Assembly: GCA_002434915.1 (NCBI GenBank)
Contig: DJLG01000086.1
Coordinates: 1 to 17,214, forward strand
Direction: 5' to 3'
DNA length: 17,214 nucleotides
Source of the DNA: Proteobacteria bacterium UBA6522
Lineage (GTDB): Bacteria; Pseudomonadota; Gammaproteobacteria; Steroidobacterales; Rariloculaceae
Shown: positions 1 to 8,414 of the stretch, piece after piece
Numbering within the stretch: position 1 is the stretch's first letter
Layout of the letters: each line of letters starts with the position of its first letter
Notes under the pieces: model-generated
Databases searched by the model: none
Told to the model about the DNA's origin: nothing
Seen by the model: only the letters and a program-made list of their open reading frames with translations
Translations under genes and position numbers: made by a program

Positions 1-38
1 TCCGCGTGTCGGTGGTTCAATTCCACCCCTGGCCACCA
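1..38 (+). tRNA. 3' part of a tRNA, probably tRNA-Phe (partial at window edge)
   Basis: The left edge cuts into a tRNA. Reading back from the encoded CCA (36-38): discriminator A35, acceptor 3' strand CCTGGCC (28-34), T stem 3' strand CCACC (23-27), T loop TTCAATT (16-22), T stem 5' strand GGTGG (11-15), variable loop GTGTC (6-10) and the 3' side of the anticodon stem (1-5). The five-base GTGTC variable loop and the stem lengths resemble bacterial tRNA-Phe as I remember it. The anticodon is outside the window, so the identity is a likelihood only. The 3' end is repeated at 3395-3431. Confidence 0.78.
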
Positions 39-84
39 TTTTATTCAAAACTATCCCACCCTCGGTCATTTTTTCGAGGACGCT

Positions 85-1587
85 CTATGGCGTTGCACAG
101 GCAAAATTGCCTGCCTCGTCGACGCTCCCGGTACCGTCGTAACGCGCAACCTGCGGGTATGGGCACAATGGGCGTGTGCGCAAGACCTTTCCGTTCTCGC
201 GCTGAGTCGCCACCACGGCCGCTGGCGTTCTGCTTTCCTCACGCCACTGCTCGAGCACGCTGAGCATGTCGAACTCGTTCGGCCCGTGCCCACCGCCGCA
301 ATGACCCATGCCTGGCACCATGTAAAGAGCCACGCCTTCTTCGGTGCGCTCCTTGCCGAGCGTTTCGACAACCTGTTCGTAGTAGTCTATCGAGCCTGCC
401 GGAGGAATGTTTTGATCCGCCCAGCCATGATAGATCAGTAAGCGCCCGCCACCGCTAATGAATGGTTCGAGATCAGCAGACGTCGCTGCGTAAATTCCAC
501 CGTCAACTTCGCGTGCGTAATCGAGATGCTCAATAACACTGATGTCGCGGAAATCGAAATGCTCATCGGGGAACAACACATGCTGGAACAAACTGATGTA
601 CATTTGGTGTGGCTCTCTTGCAGCGACACGTTCCCAGAGCAGCTCGCTGCCCGGCTCCATGCCCGTCGTCAGGATCTCACCTGTTCGAGGGTCGGTGATC
701 GTCGAGTAAATCTCGCGTGCGGCCGTAACCTGCGGCTCACTTAAGCAAGCGCTTGTTTCACCACTCTTGCATTGGAGCTCAGCCGGATCGAAATCACAGC
801 CGACCGGGTCGCTGATGAGCCGGTCTTCTAGGCCATCACGCGCATCGCACATTTGCATAGCCGCCTCGTGAATCAGAGTGAAGTCCGCGCGCTCTAGATA
901 GCTTTCCGGTGTCTCATGCGTCGCCCGAATCATACCGAGCGTCTGGAAGGCTACGTCCGTTCGATCGTAACCCGGCGCGCCGGCTATGATTGCATCGAAG
1001 TCGTCCGGATAGCGCTGAGCTTCCATAAATGATTGCCGCCCGCCACCGGAGCAACCGTTGAAGTACGAATAATCCGGTGCTTTATTGTAGAACGCGTTAA
1101 CCGTTGCCTTACCCTGAACGGCCATCTGATGCACCGCGCGAGAACCGAAGTCGATGAGTTTCTCCGGATGACCGATCGCGAAACTCGCATCGCTCCCGGT
1201 ATGCCCGGTGTCGGTCGAAGAGGTTGCATACCCGCGGCGTATACCGTTACCCAATGCGTTGTACTGTATCGAACCTCCCCAGGCACCGTTGCCGACGGCA
1301 AGAAATCTGCCGTTCCAACCAGACATCGGTAGCCAAACCTCAGTCTTGATGTCGGAGTCCCCCGTTGGTGCGATCGTAAGCTCGACACGGCAAAACGCCG
1401 GCAAGTTCACCTGCAAAGGCTGGCCGTCCAGCGGCATGAACTGCCCGGACGTCACAGGAATCGAAGAAGTCACGGTCGTGACATTCAACTTCAACGATGA
1501 AGCAAGGCTTTCGCACATAGACGGAGCGTCTTGCGCATGCGCGGAAACGGCCCATAGTGCAGCACTGGCGACGATGACACTTCTCAT
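85..1587 (-). CDS. Exported tannase/feruloyl-esterase-family hydrolase
   Basis: A 500-residue secreted serine esterase of the tannase/feruloyl esterase family (PF07519 type), expected to cleave ester bonds of phenolic acids such as gallate or ferulate esters in the periplasm or outside the cell. The catalytic triad can be read: Ser180 in GCSGGGR, Asp391 in GWADQNIPP and His429 in GMGHCGG. Cys179 and Cys430 flank the Ser and His, matching the CS-D-HC disulfide arrangement known for this family. Residues 1-18 form a Sec signal ending in AHA. The frame is open to 1713, but the ATG at 1587 has AAGGAGA six bases upstream and starts the signal peptide, so the longer Arg-rich extension is rejected. 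It lies downstream of the NHL gene on the same strand with a 236-base gap, so shared transcription is uncertain. The G+C-rich codons differ from genes beyond 3480. The true substrate cannot be read. Confidence 0.9.
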   Translation of the reverse strand: MRSVIVASAALWAVSAHAQDAPSMCESLASSLKLNVTTVTSSIPVTSGQFMPLDGQPLQVNLPAFCRVELTIAPTGDSDIKTEVWLPMSGWNGRFLAVGNGAWGGSIQYNALGNGIRRGYATSSTDTGHTGSDASFAIGHPEKLIDFGSRAVHQMAVQGKATVNAFYNKAPDYSYFNGCSGGGRQSFMEAQRYPDDFDAIIAGAPGYDRTDVAFQTLGMIRATHETPESYLERADFTLIHEAAMQMCDARDGLEDRLISDPVGCDFDPAELQCKSGETSACLSEPQVTAAREIYSTITDPRTGEILTTGMEPGSELLWERVAAREPHQMYISLFQHVLFPDEHFDFRDISVIEHLDYAREVDGGIYAATSADLEPFISGGGRLLIYHGWADQNIPPAGSIDYYEQVVETLGKERTEEGVALYMVPGMGHCGGGHGPNEFDMLSVLEQWREESRTPAAVVATQRENGKVLRTRPLCPYPQVARYDGTGSVDEAGNFACATP

Positions 1588-1823
1588 GGTGACTCTCCTT
1601 CGGCGACGTTCGGCCGCGCCCCTGTTTCGAACGATTCTACCCGCATCGGTAGCCCCGCGTCGTGCTCGCCGGGCTACGCTTGACCAGGGAAGTCGGTAAA
1701 ATGTGACATTCAAGAATGTATCGGCACCCCGAAAGAGGAGTCGGCTCGGGAGAAAACCTTGATTAAAGCTGCTCTACTTGTCGTTGCGACCCTACTGTAG
1801 CGAGAGTCTTGTGCCGCTGATCT
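1588..1823. other. Intergenic gap between NHL gene and tannase gene
   Basis: This 236-base gap holds no convincing gene. It contains the tannase Shine-Dalgarno site next to 1587. A perfect 7-bp inverted repeat, GTAGCCC (1649-1655) and GGGCTAC (1671-1677), has a 15-base loop and no following T tract. It could be a leader hairpin or chance in G+C-rich DNA. I see no clear promoter. Confidence 0.5.
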
Positions 1824-3086
1824 TCATTGGGCAAGTACCCCGACGGCGGGTGCAATAAGAAAGTCCGGATTAGCGCCCGCCCGCGGCCGAAATTTCTGTA
1901 CACGCCCATTGTCGACTTCGGCGATGTAGAGATTGCCTTCGCTATCAACGCTCATTCCATGAACCCCCCACATTCCGCCTGGGAAATCACCGCTGATGCC
2001 CCAGGAATATAGTAGATTGCCCTCGAGATCATACTTCACAATTTTATTGGTACCGCGATCAGCGGCCCATAGATAACTGTCACTAGAGATGATGAACATA
2101 TGCAGATCCGCTGGCGGTCTGCCAACACTCCATTCATCAAGATAGTCACCGTCCTTAGTAAACACCTGAATACGGTGATTCTGTCGATCATTTACAAATA
2201 CCCTCTCCGAAGCCGGGTCGACCGCGATGCCGTGAACATTATTGAAATAGGCCGGCCGAGACTCATTCGGCGGCAGACCCTCCTGTCCCCACTCCAGTAG
2301 GTAGTTACCATCTTTGTCGAATTTGACGACACGGGCACCTAGCGGCCGGTCCTCACGGTAAAAATCACCGCCATCAGAGACGTAGAAGCTGCCGTCGGGC
2401 GCCCAGTCCATATAACTTGGCCAGAAGAGGTGATTTTGGTCAATACCTCCCTCGCCCGCAACACCGATAGTTTGTACCAATTCCTTACCATCATTCGTGA
2501 ACTTGAAGATGGCATGCTTGCCGTCATCGATGACCCAAACATGTTTCTCCAAATCATAGGGACTGATATAAATCGAGTGAGGTCTTTCCATCAACGCATC
2601 CCATTGCGTCCACTCTTCAACGAGATCACCATCGGCGTTGAATACGAGAATGCCGTGTCCTCCACGATAGTCAACGCCAGGACGGGCCCCGGCCCCGCTG
2701 AGTAGATTTGCGGCATTAGCTCCCATCGCCGCACGGAAACTTCGCCATGGCGCCCTCGCTATCGGATAGCCGATCCCAGGGCCGATCTCTGGTAGCAACC
2801 TCGGCTCAGGGCGGTCGATATTCGGTAATTCGCCTAGCTGAACGGCGAAAACTCGGTCCACACTCTCGGCAAAAACTCCGCGGACAGCCGCAAATGTCCA
2901 GGCCTCGTGCCCGGGCACGGTGGCTGTATCTTTTGGCCAACCGGCCACGATGTCGTATGGCCCAAAAATATCCTGTCCGCCCTTCTCGCTGGGTATTGCC
3001 GCAAAACCGGTACCCGGTGGTAATGATTGGGCCGATGCTGTCGAGACGCATACTAGTAGGTAGATTGAAGCCAGAAATCTTTTCAT
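1824..3086 (-). CDS. Exported NHL-repeat beta-propeller protein
   Basis: A 420-residue exported protein. Residues 1-19 are a Sec signal ending in ASA before QSLPPG. From about residue 145 onward there are successive NHL-type blades, recognisable from recurring units such as HGIAVD...VFVNDRQNHRIQVF, WAADRGTNKIVKYD and LYIAEVDNGRVQKF. This organisation resembles peptidyl-alpha-hydroxyglycine alpha-amidating lyase-like proteins, but bacterial members are mostly uncharacterised, so no reaction is assigned. The ATG at 3086 has AAGGAA about eight bases upstream, supporting the start. Base composition is G+C-rich (39 of 60 bases in 2641-2700). It is followed on the same strand by the tannase gene. 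A binding or scaffold role, or lyase activity, are both open. Confidence 0.85.
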   Translation of the reverse strand: MKRFLASIYLLVCVSTASAQSLPPGTGFAAIPSEKGGQDIFGPYDIVAGWPKDTATVPGHEAWTFAAVRGVFAESVDRVFAVQLGELPNIDRPEPRLLPEIGPGIGYPIARAPWRSFRAAMGANAANLLSGAGARPGVDYRGGHGILVFNADGDLVEEWTQWDALMERPHSIYISPYDLEKHVWVIDDGKHAIFKFTNDGKELVQTIGVAGEGGIDQNHLFWPSYMDWAPDGSFYVSDGGDFYREDRPLGARVVKFDKDGNYLLEWGQEGLPPNESRPAYFNNVHGIAVDPASERVFVNDRQNHRIQVFTKDGDYLDEWSVGRPPADLHMFIISSDSYLWAADRGTNKIVKYDLEGNLLYSWGISGDFPGGMWGVHGMSVDSEGNLYIAEVDNGRVQKFRPRAGANPDFLIAPAVGVLAQ

Positions 3087-3482
3087 AGGTTCAGTTCCTT
3101 AAAAATCATAGTAAGGCCTTGCTTGTTTTCGCTATTAAATTCGGCAAGCGTACCGATAAAGCTGAAGATGCGGCACTTAGACCATTTAAGTTTGTTCTAA
3201 CGAAATGTTCCGCCAGGTATCAAGGTCCTCCGCCATGATATCAACTCTCGCTAACGCGCCTTGCGAATGTTTTACAGGGCAATTTGATGTTACGCGTCGT
3301 ATTGTTGATAGCGCAAACGTCTTTTCTCAATGGTTTTTAGCATCAAGCTTAGTCTCAAGGTAGTGCTGCAATATAAAGAGGAATCTAGTATTCTCGCGTT
3401 TTGGTGGTTCAATTCCACCCCTAGCCACCATATTTATGCTTGTAAATAGCTTTAACTGACAGAAAGAAATGGGGATTTTGAA
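3087..3482. other. Intergenic region holding the second tRNA 3' end
   Basis: 396 bases without a supported gene, between divergent genes (NHL on the minus strand, FAH-family on the plus). The first about 300 bases are A+T-rich and show no motif I can name, although promoters for both flanking genes must lie in or near here. The only structured item is the tRNA 3'-end copy at 3395-3431. A GGGGAT stretch shortly before 3483 may serve as a weak ribosome binding site. Confidence 0.6.
3395..3431 (+). repeat. Duplicated tRNA 3' end (candidate att site)
   Basis: This 37-base segment matches 3-39 except at three positions: two in the variable loop and one in the acceptor strand, where CCTGGCC becomes CCTAGCC. 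The T stem-loop and the CCA are intact and the T after CCA is also shared. I could not fold a 5' half upstream: the bases that should pair with the anticodon stem (about 3381-3385) do not, so this is a fragment rather than a second functional tRNA. A repeated tRNA 3' end is the classic mark left by a tyrosine-recombinase element inserting at a tRNA gene. No integrase is seen near either copy. Confidence 0.75.
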
Positions 3483-4268
3483 ATGAAAAATACAGATAAA
3501 ACAAGTCGACGGCAGTTTCTTTCTGGTAGCGCTGCCGTTGCTACTGTGGCATGCGCCTCACAAGAGGTATCGGCACAAAGTACAGACTATGTCATTAATC
3601 CACCAGATGTTGTTTCGATGGAAATCCACGGTTCTGATGAGCGTTTTCCTGTGAGACGTGTTTTTTGTCTTGGTAGAAATTACCGTGCTCATGCTTTTGA
3701 GAGTGGTGATAATCCCGATATAAACCCTCCTTTTTTCTTTATAAAACCTAGAGATGCCATAGTAGATAGTAGGGAAGGCCACCCCTATCCATCAGTGACT
3801 GAAGCACTGCGCTATGAGGGTGAGTTGGTTGTTGCCTTGAAAAGTGGTGGTACGGACATAGACCCATCCGATGCGCTAAGTCATATATATGCCTATGGTG
3901 TGGGGCTTGATATGACGCGCCAGGATCTACAGCAAGAGGCACAGAGGTTATCTCGCCCATGGGCCATCAGCAAATCCTTTGATAAGTCTGCTCCCTGTGG
4001 GCCACTTTATCCGGTTGAAACGAGCGGACATGCGGTGACGGGGCGAATCTGGTTAAGTGTTAATGGCGAGGTGAAGCAAGACTCAGACTTATCATTTCAG
4101 ATCTGGTCTGTCTCCGAAGGTATAGCGATTTTATCAAGGCACTATGAGCTTATGGCGGGCGATATTATTATGACTGGAACACCCGAAGGTATTGGTCTCG
4201 TCGAGCCAGGTGACGTAATTCGTGCTGGAATTGATGGTCTTGGTGAGATAGAAGTTGATGTTACTTGA
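3483..4268 (+). CDS. Tat-exported fumarylacetoacetate hydrolase (FAH) family protein
   Basis: A 261-residue FAH-fold enzyme. Known relatives (fumarylpyruvate and acylpyruvate hydrolases) cut a C-C bond in 2,4-diketo acids using a divalent metal. Metal ligands expected for the family are visible: Glu112 and Glu114 in RYEGELVVAL and Asp143 in GVGLDMTRQD, with candidate catalytic His70 in NYRAHAFE. The GLDMTRxDLQ stretch and the FDKSAPCGP segment resemble fumarylpyruvate hydrolases. Unusually, it begins with a twin-arginine signal: SRRQFLSGS at residues 8-16, a hydrophobic stretch, and a likely cleavage after VSA (residues 29-31). Family members are normally cytoplasmic. It is transcribed alone and ends four bases from the end of the convergent DUF6152-like gene. 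Family assignment is firm; the substrate is unknown. Confidence 0.9.
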   Translation: MKNTDKTSRRQFLSGSAAVATVACASQEVSAQSTDYVINPPDVVSMEIHGSDERFPVRRVFCLGRNYRAHAFESGDNPDINPPFFFIKPRDAIVDSREGHPYPSVTEALRYEGELVVALKSGGTDIDPSDALSHIYAYGVGLDMTRQDLQQEAQRLSRPWAISKSFDKSAPCGPLYPVETSGHAVTGRIWLSVNGEVKQDSDLSFQIWSVSEGIAILSRHYELMAGDIIMTGTPEGIGLVEPGDVIRAGIDGLGEIEVDVT

Positions 4269-4272
4269 TCAA

Positions 4273-5271
4273 TTAGTATAACTGGCAGTCATAGACTTCA
4301 ATTTGTTCTCCCAGGGCTAACCAAGAGCGTCTGTAGACTGCTGGTTCAGAAAATGTGTTTGGATCTGTGACTCTAAGCTGATAGTTAAGATGTGTTTGAT
4401 CGTTACTAACGGTAAATGTTTCGAGCATCGTGACAGACTCGCTCTGGGGTGTCCCGATATTATCGAAATAGGGCCAATTAACATTAGTTGTTGTTACTAC
4501 TAGGCTATCCCCATTCCAGGCCCCAATAGAATATCCGAGGGGAGATGCGGCCACCTGTTGTGATGGCGCATTATTAGTCATGTGGATAATGCGCACGAGA
4601 TCATAAAGTTCTGATATGAGAGAGATCTCTGACCCGTTATCTACAAATTCAAATGCATGTGGGTTGCGCATAATTCTTGGCATCCCCTCTGGTTCACATC
4701 TCTCCGCGAAGTTATCGGCTGGGTCCCAGTTGTCACGAGCTGCAATTGCGGCCTCGGTAAAGGGGAAATTCATGTATTGAGGCGCATCAGCTCTTAGGTC
4801 AGGGCTCCAGACCCTGTAAATACCACGATCTTCTGCCAGTGCATCTACTAACTCATAGCTTGAGCTGCCGGGCGCGCCAAAACTTTGATTGCCCCAATAA
4901 GGTTCTGCGTCTCCAGATAGTAATATTTCTCTACCATTTTCAAGCAGTAGGTTAGTTGTTAGCAGGTCCCTAGCGCGGCGTACAGATGGACTACCTCGGG
5001 CAATAACTCTCTCACCTATAGTAAAAATATCGCTTGATACGTTTCCTCGTTGCATGCTGAGGAGATTTGAATGGCCTTCAATTCGCCAGAGTTCTTCTTC
5101 ACCGTTTTCATTAATTACATTTACTGTAAAACCAACATGAGGGTTGACCCAATGCACTGCCACGAGTTCACCCTCGATTTCTTGTGTTTCATAGGAGTAG
5201 TGCGAACGCGAGTGATGTGCAGACGCGGCCAATGAAAATATGAAGAGAGTTGCTATGGCTAAGATATTCAT
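4273..5271 (-). CDS. Exported DUF6152-like protein
   Basis: A 332-residue protein with a Sec signal (residues 1 to about 18, ending ASA) followed by a His-rich mature start, HHSRSHYSY. The N-terminal region with EGELVAVHWVNPHVGF resembles the DUF6152 family as I recall it, a group of exported proteins without an assigned reaction. The C-terminal part, including SPDLRADAP and a Cys near the end (YDCQLY), is not recognised. The ATG at 5271 has AAGGA five bases upstream. It is the last gene of the tctC-tctB-tctA cluster, 28 bases after tctA, so it is probably co-transcribed with the transporter and may handle something in the same periplasmic pathway. The role is unknown. Confidence 0.8.
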   Translation of the reverse strand: MNILAIATLFIFSLAASAHHSRSHYSYETQEIEGELVAVHWVNPHVGFTVNVINENGEEELWRIEGHSNLLSMQRGNVSSDIFTIGERVIARGSPSVRRARDLLTTNLLLENGREILLSGDAEPYWGNQSFGAPGSSSYELVDALAEDRGIYRVWSPDLRADAPQYMNFPFTEAAIAARDNWDPADNFAERCEPEGMPRIMRNPHAFEFVDNGSEISLISELYDLVRIIHMTNNAPSQQVAASPLGYSIGAWNGDSLVVTTTNVNWPYFDNIGTPQSESVTMLETFTVSNDQTHLNYQLRVTDPNTFSEPAVYRRSWLALGEQIEVYDCQLY

Positions 5272-5299
5272 AATTTTCCTTGATTCTGACTCAGAAAAC

Positions 5300-6793
5300 T
5301 TATCGTTTTAAATTTGAGGCCAAGATTTTTGCTCTTTGAAGCAGTGGAAAGACAAGTGCACTAACAGATAGAACTAACATAGTTAGTGCAATTGGCCGCT
5401 CTATGAAAACTAACCATGATCCGTCTGAGATGATTAGAGAACGTCGTAGGTTCTCTTCCAGAATAGGGCCTAGTATAAGACCAAAAGCAAGCGGAGCCAC
5501 TGGTATGTCAAGCCTGTTCATAACATAGCCAATTACTCCAAATGCGATCATGATGTAAACGTCGGTAATATTATTGCGTATTGCAAAAGATCCAACTACG
5601 CACAGCATAGCTATAATCACTAATAAAATATGATCAGGTGTCCTCATTAGCCTGACAAAATGTCGTACTAAAAGAAACCCAAACACCACTGTAAGCAGTA
5701 GCGCTAAAAAGAGCGCGACATAGACACTAGCCACAAAATCTGGTCGTTCGGCAAATAACATAGGTCCTGGGCGAAGACCATGAATTAGTAATGCACCCAT
5801 AAGCACGGCGGTCATGGTGTCTCCTGGGATACCCAATGTCATCAAGGGAACAAGAGCACCGCCGACACATGCATTGTTAGCAGCCTCCGGGCCAGCAAGC
5901 CCTTCTGGAACACCAGTACCGAATTTATTTCCACGCTTAGAAAATCTTTGTTCTTGTGCATAGGAGACTGCCACAGCAATAGCAGAGCCAGCAGCAGGTA
6001 TAGCACCAATTATTGCGCCCAATGCTGAGCCACGAAGAATTGTTTTCCAGAGGCGTCGAACCTTCTCAAACGAGGGCACTAGCGTACCTAGTTTCGGTGT
6101 CTTTCTTGCGCCTTTTACACCCCCTTCAATTCCACGGAAAACCTCAGCCAGACCAAATAGGCCAACAGTAAGAGGCACAAGCCCAATGCCAGATTGTAGT
6201 GCCGAAGTGCCGAAGTCAAACCGAGGAACATCGGTTACCAGATCAAAGCCCACCATTCCACAAAGGAGACCTATGACCCCACTCAATATGCCTCGAAAAG
6301 TAGAGCCAGGCGTTGAGTAGGCAAGCATGGTCAAACCAAAAACTGTAGTCATCGCAAATTCAGGACTGCGAAATTGCATTGCAGCTTTGGCTACAAGGGG
6401 AGCCACAAGCATGAGGATAATCAACCCAACAATGCCGCCAATTGTTGATGAGAATAGTGAGTAAGTTAAAGCCTCACTAGCTCTCCCGTCTTTTGTCATC
6501 GCATAGCCTTCTAGCTGCGTGACGATTGCTCCGGGTGTCCCAGGTATATTAATAAGTATTGCAGAGATTGACCCGCCAAATACGCTGGCAGAAAACACCG
6601 CCATAAGAAATACCATGGCGGCCAAGGGGCTCATTGCATAAGTGACAGGCAGTAGTATTGCTAGAGCCATTGTGGAGCTTATGCCAGGCAAACAGCCCAT
6701 AAGAATACCGAGAATGGTACCAAGCGCACTTAACCCTAAAAGATAAGGATCAGTTGCGACTGCCGAGGCAATAGAAAAAAATTCTGTAATCAA
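5300..6793 (-). CDS. tctA: Tripartite tricarboxylate transporter, large membrane subunit TctA
   Basis: A 497-residue polytopic inner-membrane protein, the large subunit of TTT-family transporters that import carboxylates handed over by a periplasmic binding protein. Family signatures are present: GCLPGISSTMALAILLP near residues 33-49, the INIPGTPGAIVT segment near 80-92, and LGIPGDTMTAVLMGALLIHG near the middle. About ten or more hydrophobic segments can be seen, and length is normal for TctA. The start is a TTG at 6793, chosen because the N-terminus then matches family length and an AGGAG lies about eleven bases upstream; the next ATG would cut into the first membrane segment. It follows tctB by 18 bases and precedes the DUF6152-like gene by 28. 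Confidence 0.95.
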   Translation of the reverse strand: MITEFFSIASAVATDPYLLGLSALGTILGILMGCLPGISSTMALAILLPVTYAMSPLAAMVFLMAVFSASVFGGSISAILINIPGTPGAIVTQLEGYAMTKDGRASEALTYSLFSSTIGGIVGLIILMLVAPLVAKAAMQFRSPEFAMTTVFGLTMLAYSTPGSTFRGILSGVIGLLCGMVGFDLVTDVPRFDFGTSALQSGIGLVPLTVGLFGLAEVFRGIEGGVKGARKTPKLGTLVPSFEKVRRLWKTILRGSALGAIIGAIPAAGSAIAVAVSYAQEQRFSKRGNKFGTGVPEGLAGPEAANNACVGGALVPLMTLGIPGDTMTAVLMGALLIHGLRPGPMLFAERPDFVASVYVALFLALLLTVVFGFLLVRHFVRLMRTPDHILLVIIAMLCVVGSFAIRNNITDVYIMIAFGVIGYVMNRLDIPVAPLAFGLILGPILEENLRRSLIISDGSWLVFIERPIALTMLVLSVSALVFPLLQRAKILASNLKR

Positions 6794-6811
6794 AGCTTTT
6801 GCTGCTCCTAG

Positions 6812-7321
6812 TTACCCTATAGGGACGCCTATTAGGTATAGGAAAACGAAATATATAAGACCAACACCAATAAAGGTGCCTATAGCTACCAATGGCAAGA
6901 GACTGCTATATGTTCTATTGCCGCTTTTAACGCCCAGAATATACATCCAGGTAATAGAAAAAATAGCGCTCATGGGGATAAACCCCACAACGTCAATCAA
7001 CGTTATATAAACTATCAATGAAATAGCAAAGAGTCCGGGCATGAGAGACCCTTTTATCAGCATGGCCCAATATCTGGTCCTGGCATGTTGTTGTACTAGG
7101 GTTTGCAGTGCGCCGGTACCAATCAAAGCCAGGGCACCAAGAGATAAAATCGTCAAGCTAATGATCGGTAATAAACTGGGGCCTGGATCTACGCCGTATT
7201 CATTCACCCACAAAGCTGGCGAGCCAATTAAAGATAACCACCCTATAACGCTCCAGACCATAAGAAAAAGGCCAGCAGCGAATTGATTCTTTGGGCCGAA
7301 TCCTGAGCTGTTCTCTGACAT
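6812..7321 (-). CDS. tctB: Tripartite tricarboxylate transporter, small membrane subunit TctB
   Basis: A 169-residue membrane protein with four evident hydrophobic segments (roughly residues 14-34, 49-70, 88-112 and 117-165, the last likely containing two helices). This matches the small subunit of TTT transporters in size and position. TctB proteins diverge in sequence, so the call rests mainly on topology, length, the DPGPSLLP segment common in the family, and its place between tctC and tctA. The ATG at 7321 lies five bases after the tctC stop, implying tight co-translation. Confidence 0.88.
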   Translation of the reverse strand: MSENSSGFGPKNQFAAGLFLMVWSVIGWLSLIGSPALWVNEYGVDPGPSLLPIISLTILSLGALALIGTGALQTLVQQHARTRYWAMLIKGSLMPGLFAISLIVYITLIDVVGFIPMSAIFSITWMYILGVKSGNRTYSSLLPLVAIGTFIGVGLIYFVFLYLIGVPIG

Positions 7322-7326
7322 TATGA

Positions 7327-8313
7327 TTATTTTTGACGAGCCTTTACTAGGCCGTTTTCAAGTAGAACCGGATACAAAGATCTATCAAAATCCTCAACAA
7401 ATTGCTTTGTCTCTTCGGCCATCATAGGAGTGATAAAAAAACTAAGTTGTCTTGCAGCTTCCTGAAACTCAGGATCACTAATCGTCTCAAAAAAAAGTGT
7501 TTCCAAAAAAGCATGACGATCTTCGGGGATATTATTTGGAAGATAAATAGCTCGCCAATCTCCGGTCACAAGGTCAATGCCCTGCTCTTTGAAGGTGAGC
7601 ACATCAGGCGCCATAAAGTGTCGCTCTTCAGACATGACCCCAAGTATTTTTATATCTCCAGCCTCATGCTGATCAATTAACTGGTGAACTGGTAGGGTAG
7701 AGGATTGCACTTCTCCTGAAACAATCGCGGCCACAGTGGGAGCATAGCCTCTATAGGGCACAAGGGTCAGTTCGATGTTTGTTAACCTTTGAAGCAGGGT
7801 AGCGGCTATATGTGAAACCCCACCAGGCGCGTCATTGCCGTTTTTAATAGGTGTTGGATCAGATTGCGCTCTTTGCACGTAGTCTTCTAAGGAATTGATT
7901 CCAGAGTCAGAACGCACCTGAAGTGCTGCAGGGTCTGGGCCGATGAATGAAATGATATCTATATCATCAACACTGTTTGCGTTTGGATTAATATATTGGC
8001 TTGCCACAAGGCTTGCACCCAGAATTCCTACTGTATAACCATCAGGATCAGATTCGGCCACATGCCTCACGCCGGTTGCCCCTCCTGCACCGGATACATT
8101 GATAACGGCTATTGGCACATCCAAACGTTTCCGTGCATATTCAGCTACTAGTCGGCCCGCTCTGTCCATACCGCCTCCAGCAGGCCAATTTACGACGAAG
8201 GTTATAGGGTTGCTTGGAAAAGGTGCTTCAGTTCCGTTATTACATGCTACTGGCGATAAAATTATGATTACGGCAGCTATGACCAAACGTCGGTAATTAA
8301 TGTTGAAGGCCAT
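7327..8313 (-). CDS. tctC: TTT transporter periplasmic binding protein TctC (Bug family)
   Basis: About 328 residues, a solute receptor that presents a small carboxylate-type ligand to TctAB. Typical Bug-family features: a membrane-spanning signal at residues 5-24, then PITFVVNWPAGGGMDRAGR, the loop that in known members contacts the ligand carboxylate, then GAGGATGVRHVAESDPDGYT. A Cys after SPVA at about residue 25 could be a lipoprotein site, but the box is weak (Pro at -3). The frame extends to a TTG at 8319; the ATG at 8313 is preferred, with GGAAG ten bases upstream. The ligand is not predictable from sequence; family members carry tricarboxylates, aromatic carboxylates, amino acids and others. 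It is the first gene of the tctCBA operon, divergent from the aminotransferase. Confidence 0.93.
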   Translation of the reverse strand: MAFNINYRRLVIAAVIIILSPVACNNGTEAPFPSNPITFVVNWPAGGGMDRAGRLVAEYARKRLDVPIAVINVSGAGGATGVRHVAESDPDGYTVGILGASLVASQYINPNANSVDDIDIISFIGPDPAALQVRSDSGINSLEDYVQRAQSDPTPIKNGNDAPGGVSHIAATLLQRLTNIELTLVPYRGYAPTVAAIVSGEVQSSTLPVHQLIDQHEAGDIKILGVMSEERHFMAPDVLTFKEQGIDLVTGDWRAIYLPNNIPEDRHAFLETLFFETISDPEFQEAARQLSFFITPMMAEETKQFVEDFDRSLYPVLLENGLVKARQK

Positions 8314-8414
8314 ATTCAAAGTTCTTCCATTTAAAATTTTTAGATCGTACTTGTACTACAATACATTTATAGCATCAGATTATCTTGATATGCCAAATGT
8401 TATTTATTTGGGTT

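Noticed and set aside
60..79. Hairpin CCTCG...CGAGG near the tannase 3' end as a terminator
   Set aside because: The stem is only five pairs with a 10-base loop and no U tract on the side where it would be needed.
1208..1699. Plus-strand open frame of 163 codons opposite the tannase gene
   Set aside because: G+C-rich DNA opens long shadow frames; the minus strand carries a complete esterase triad.
1588..1713. 42-residue N-terminal extension of the tannase reading frame
   Set aside because: It is Arg-rich, has no ribosome binding site, and would bury the signal peptide; the ATG at 1587 has a well-spaced AAGGAGA.
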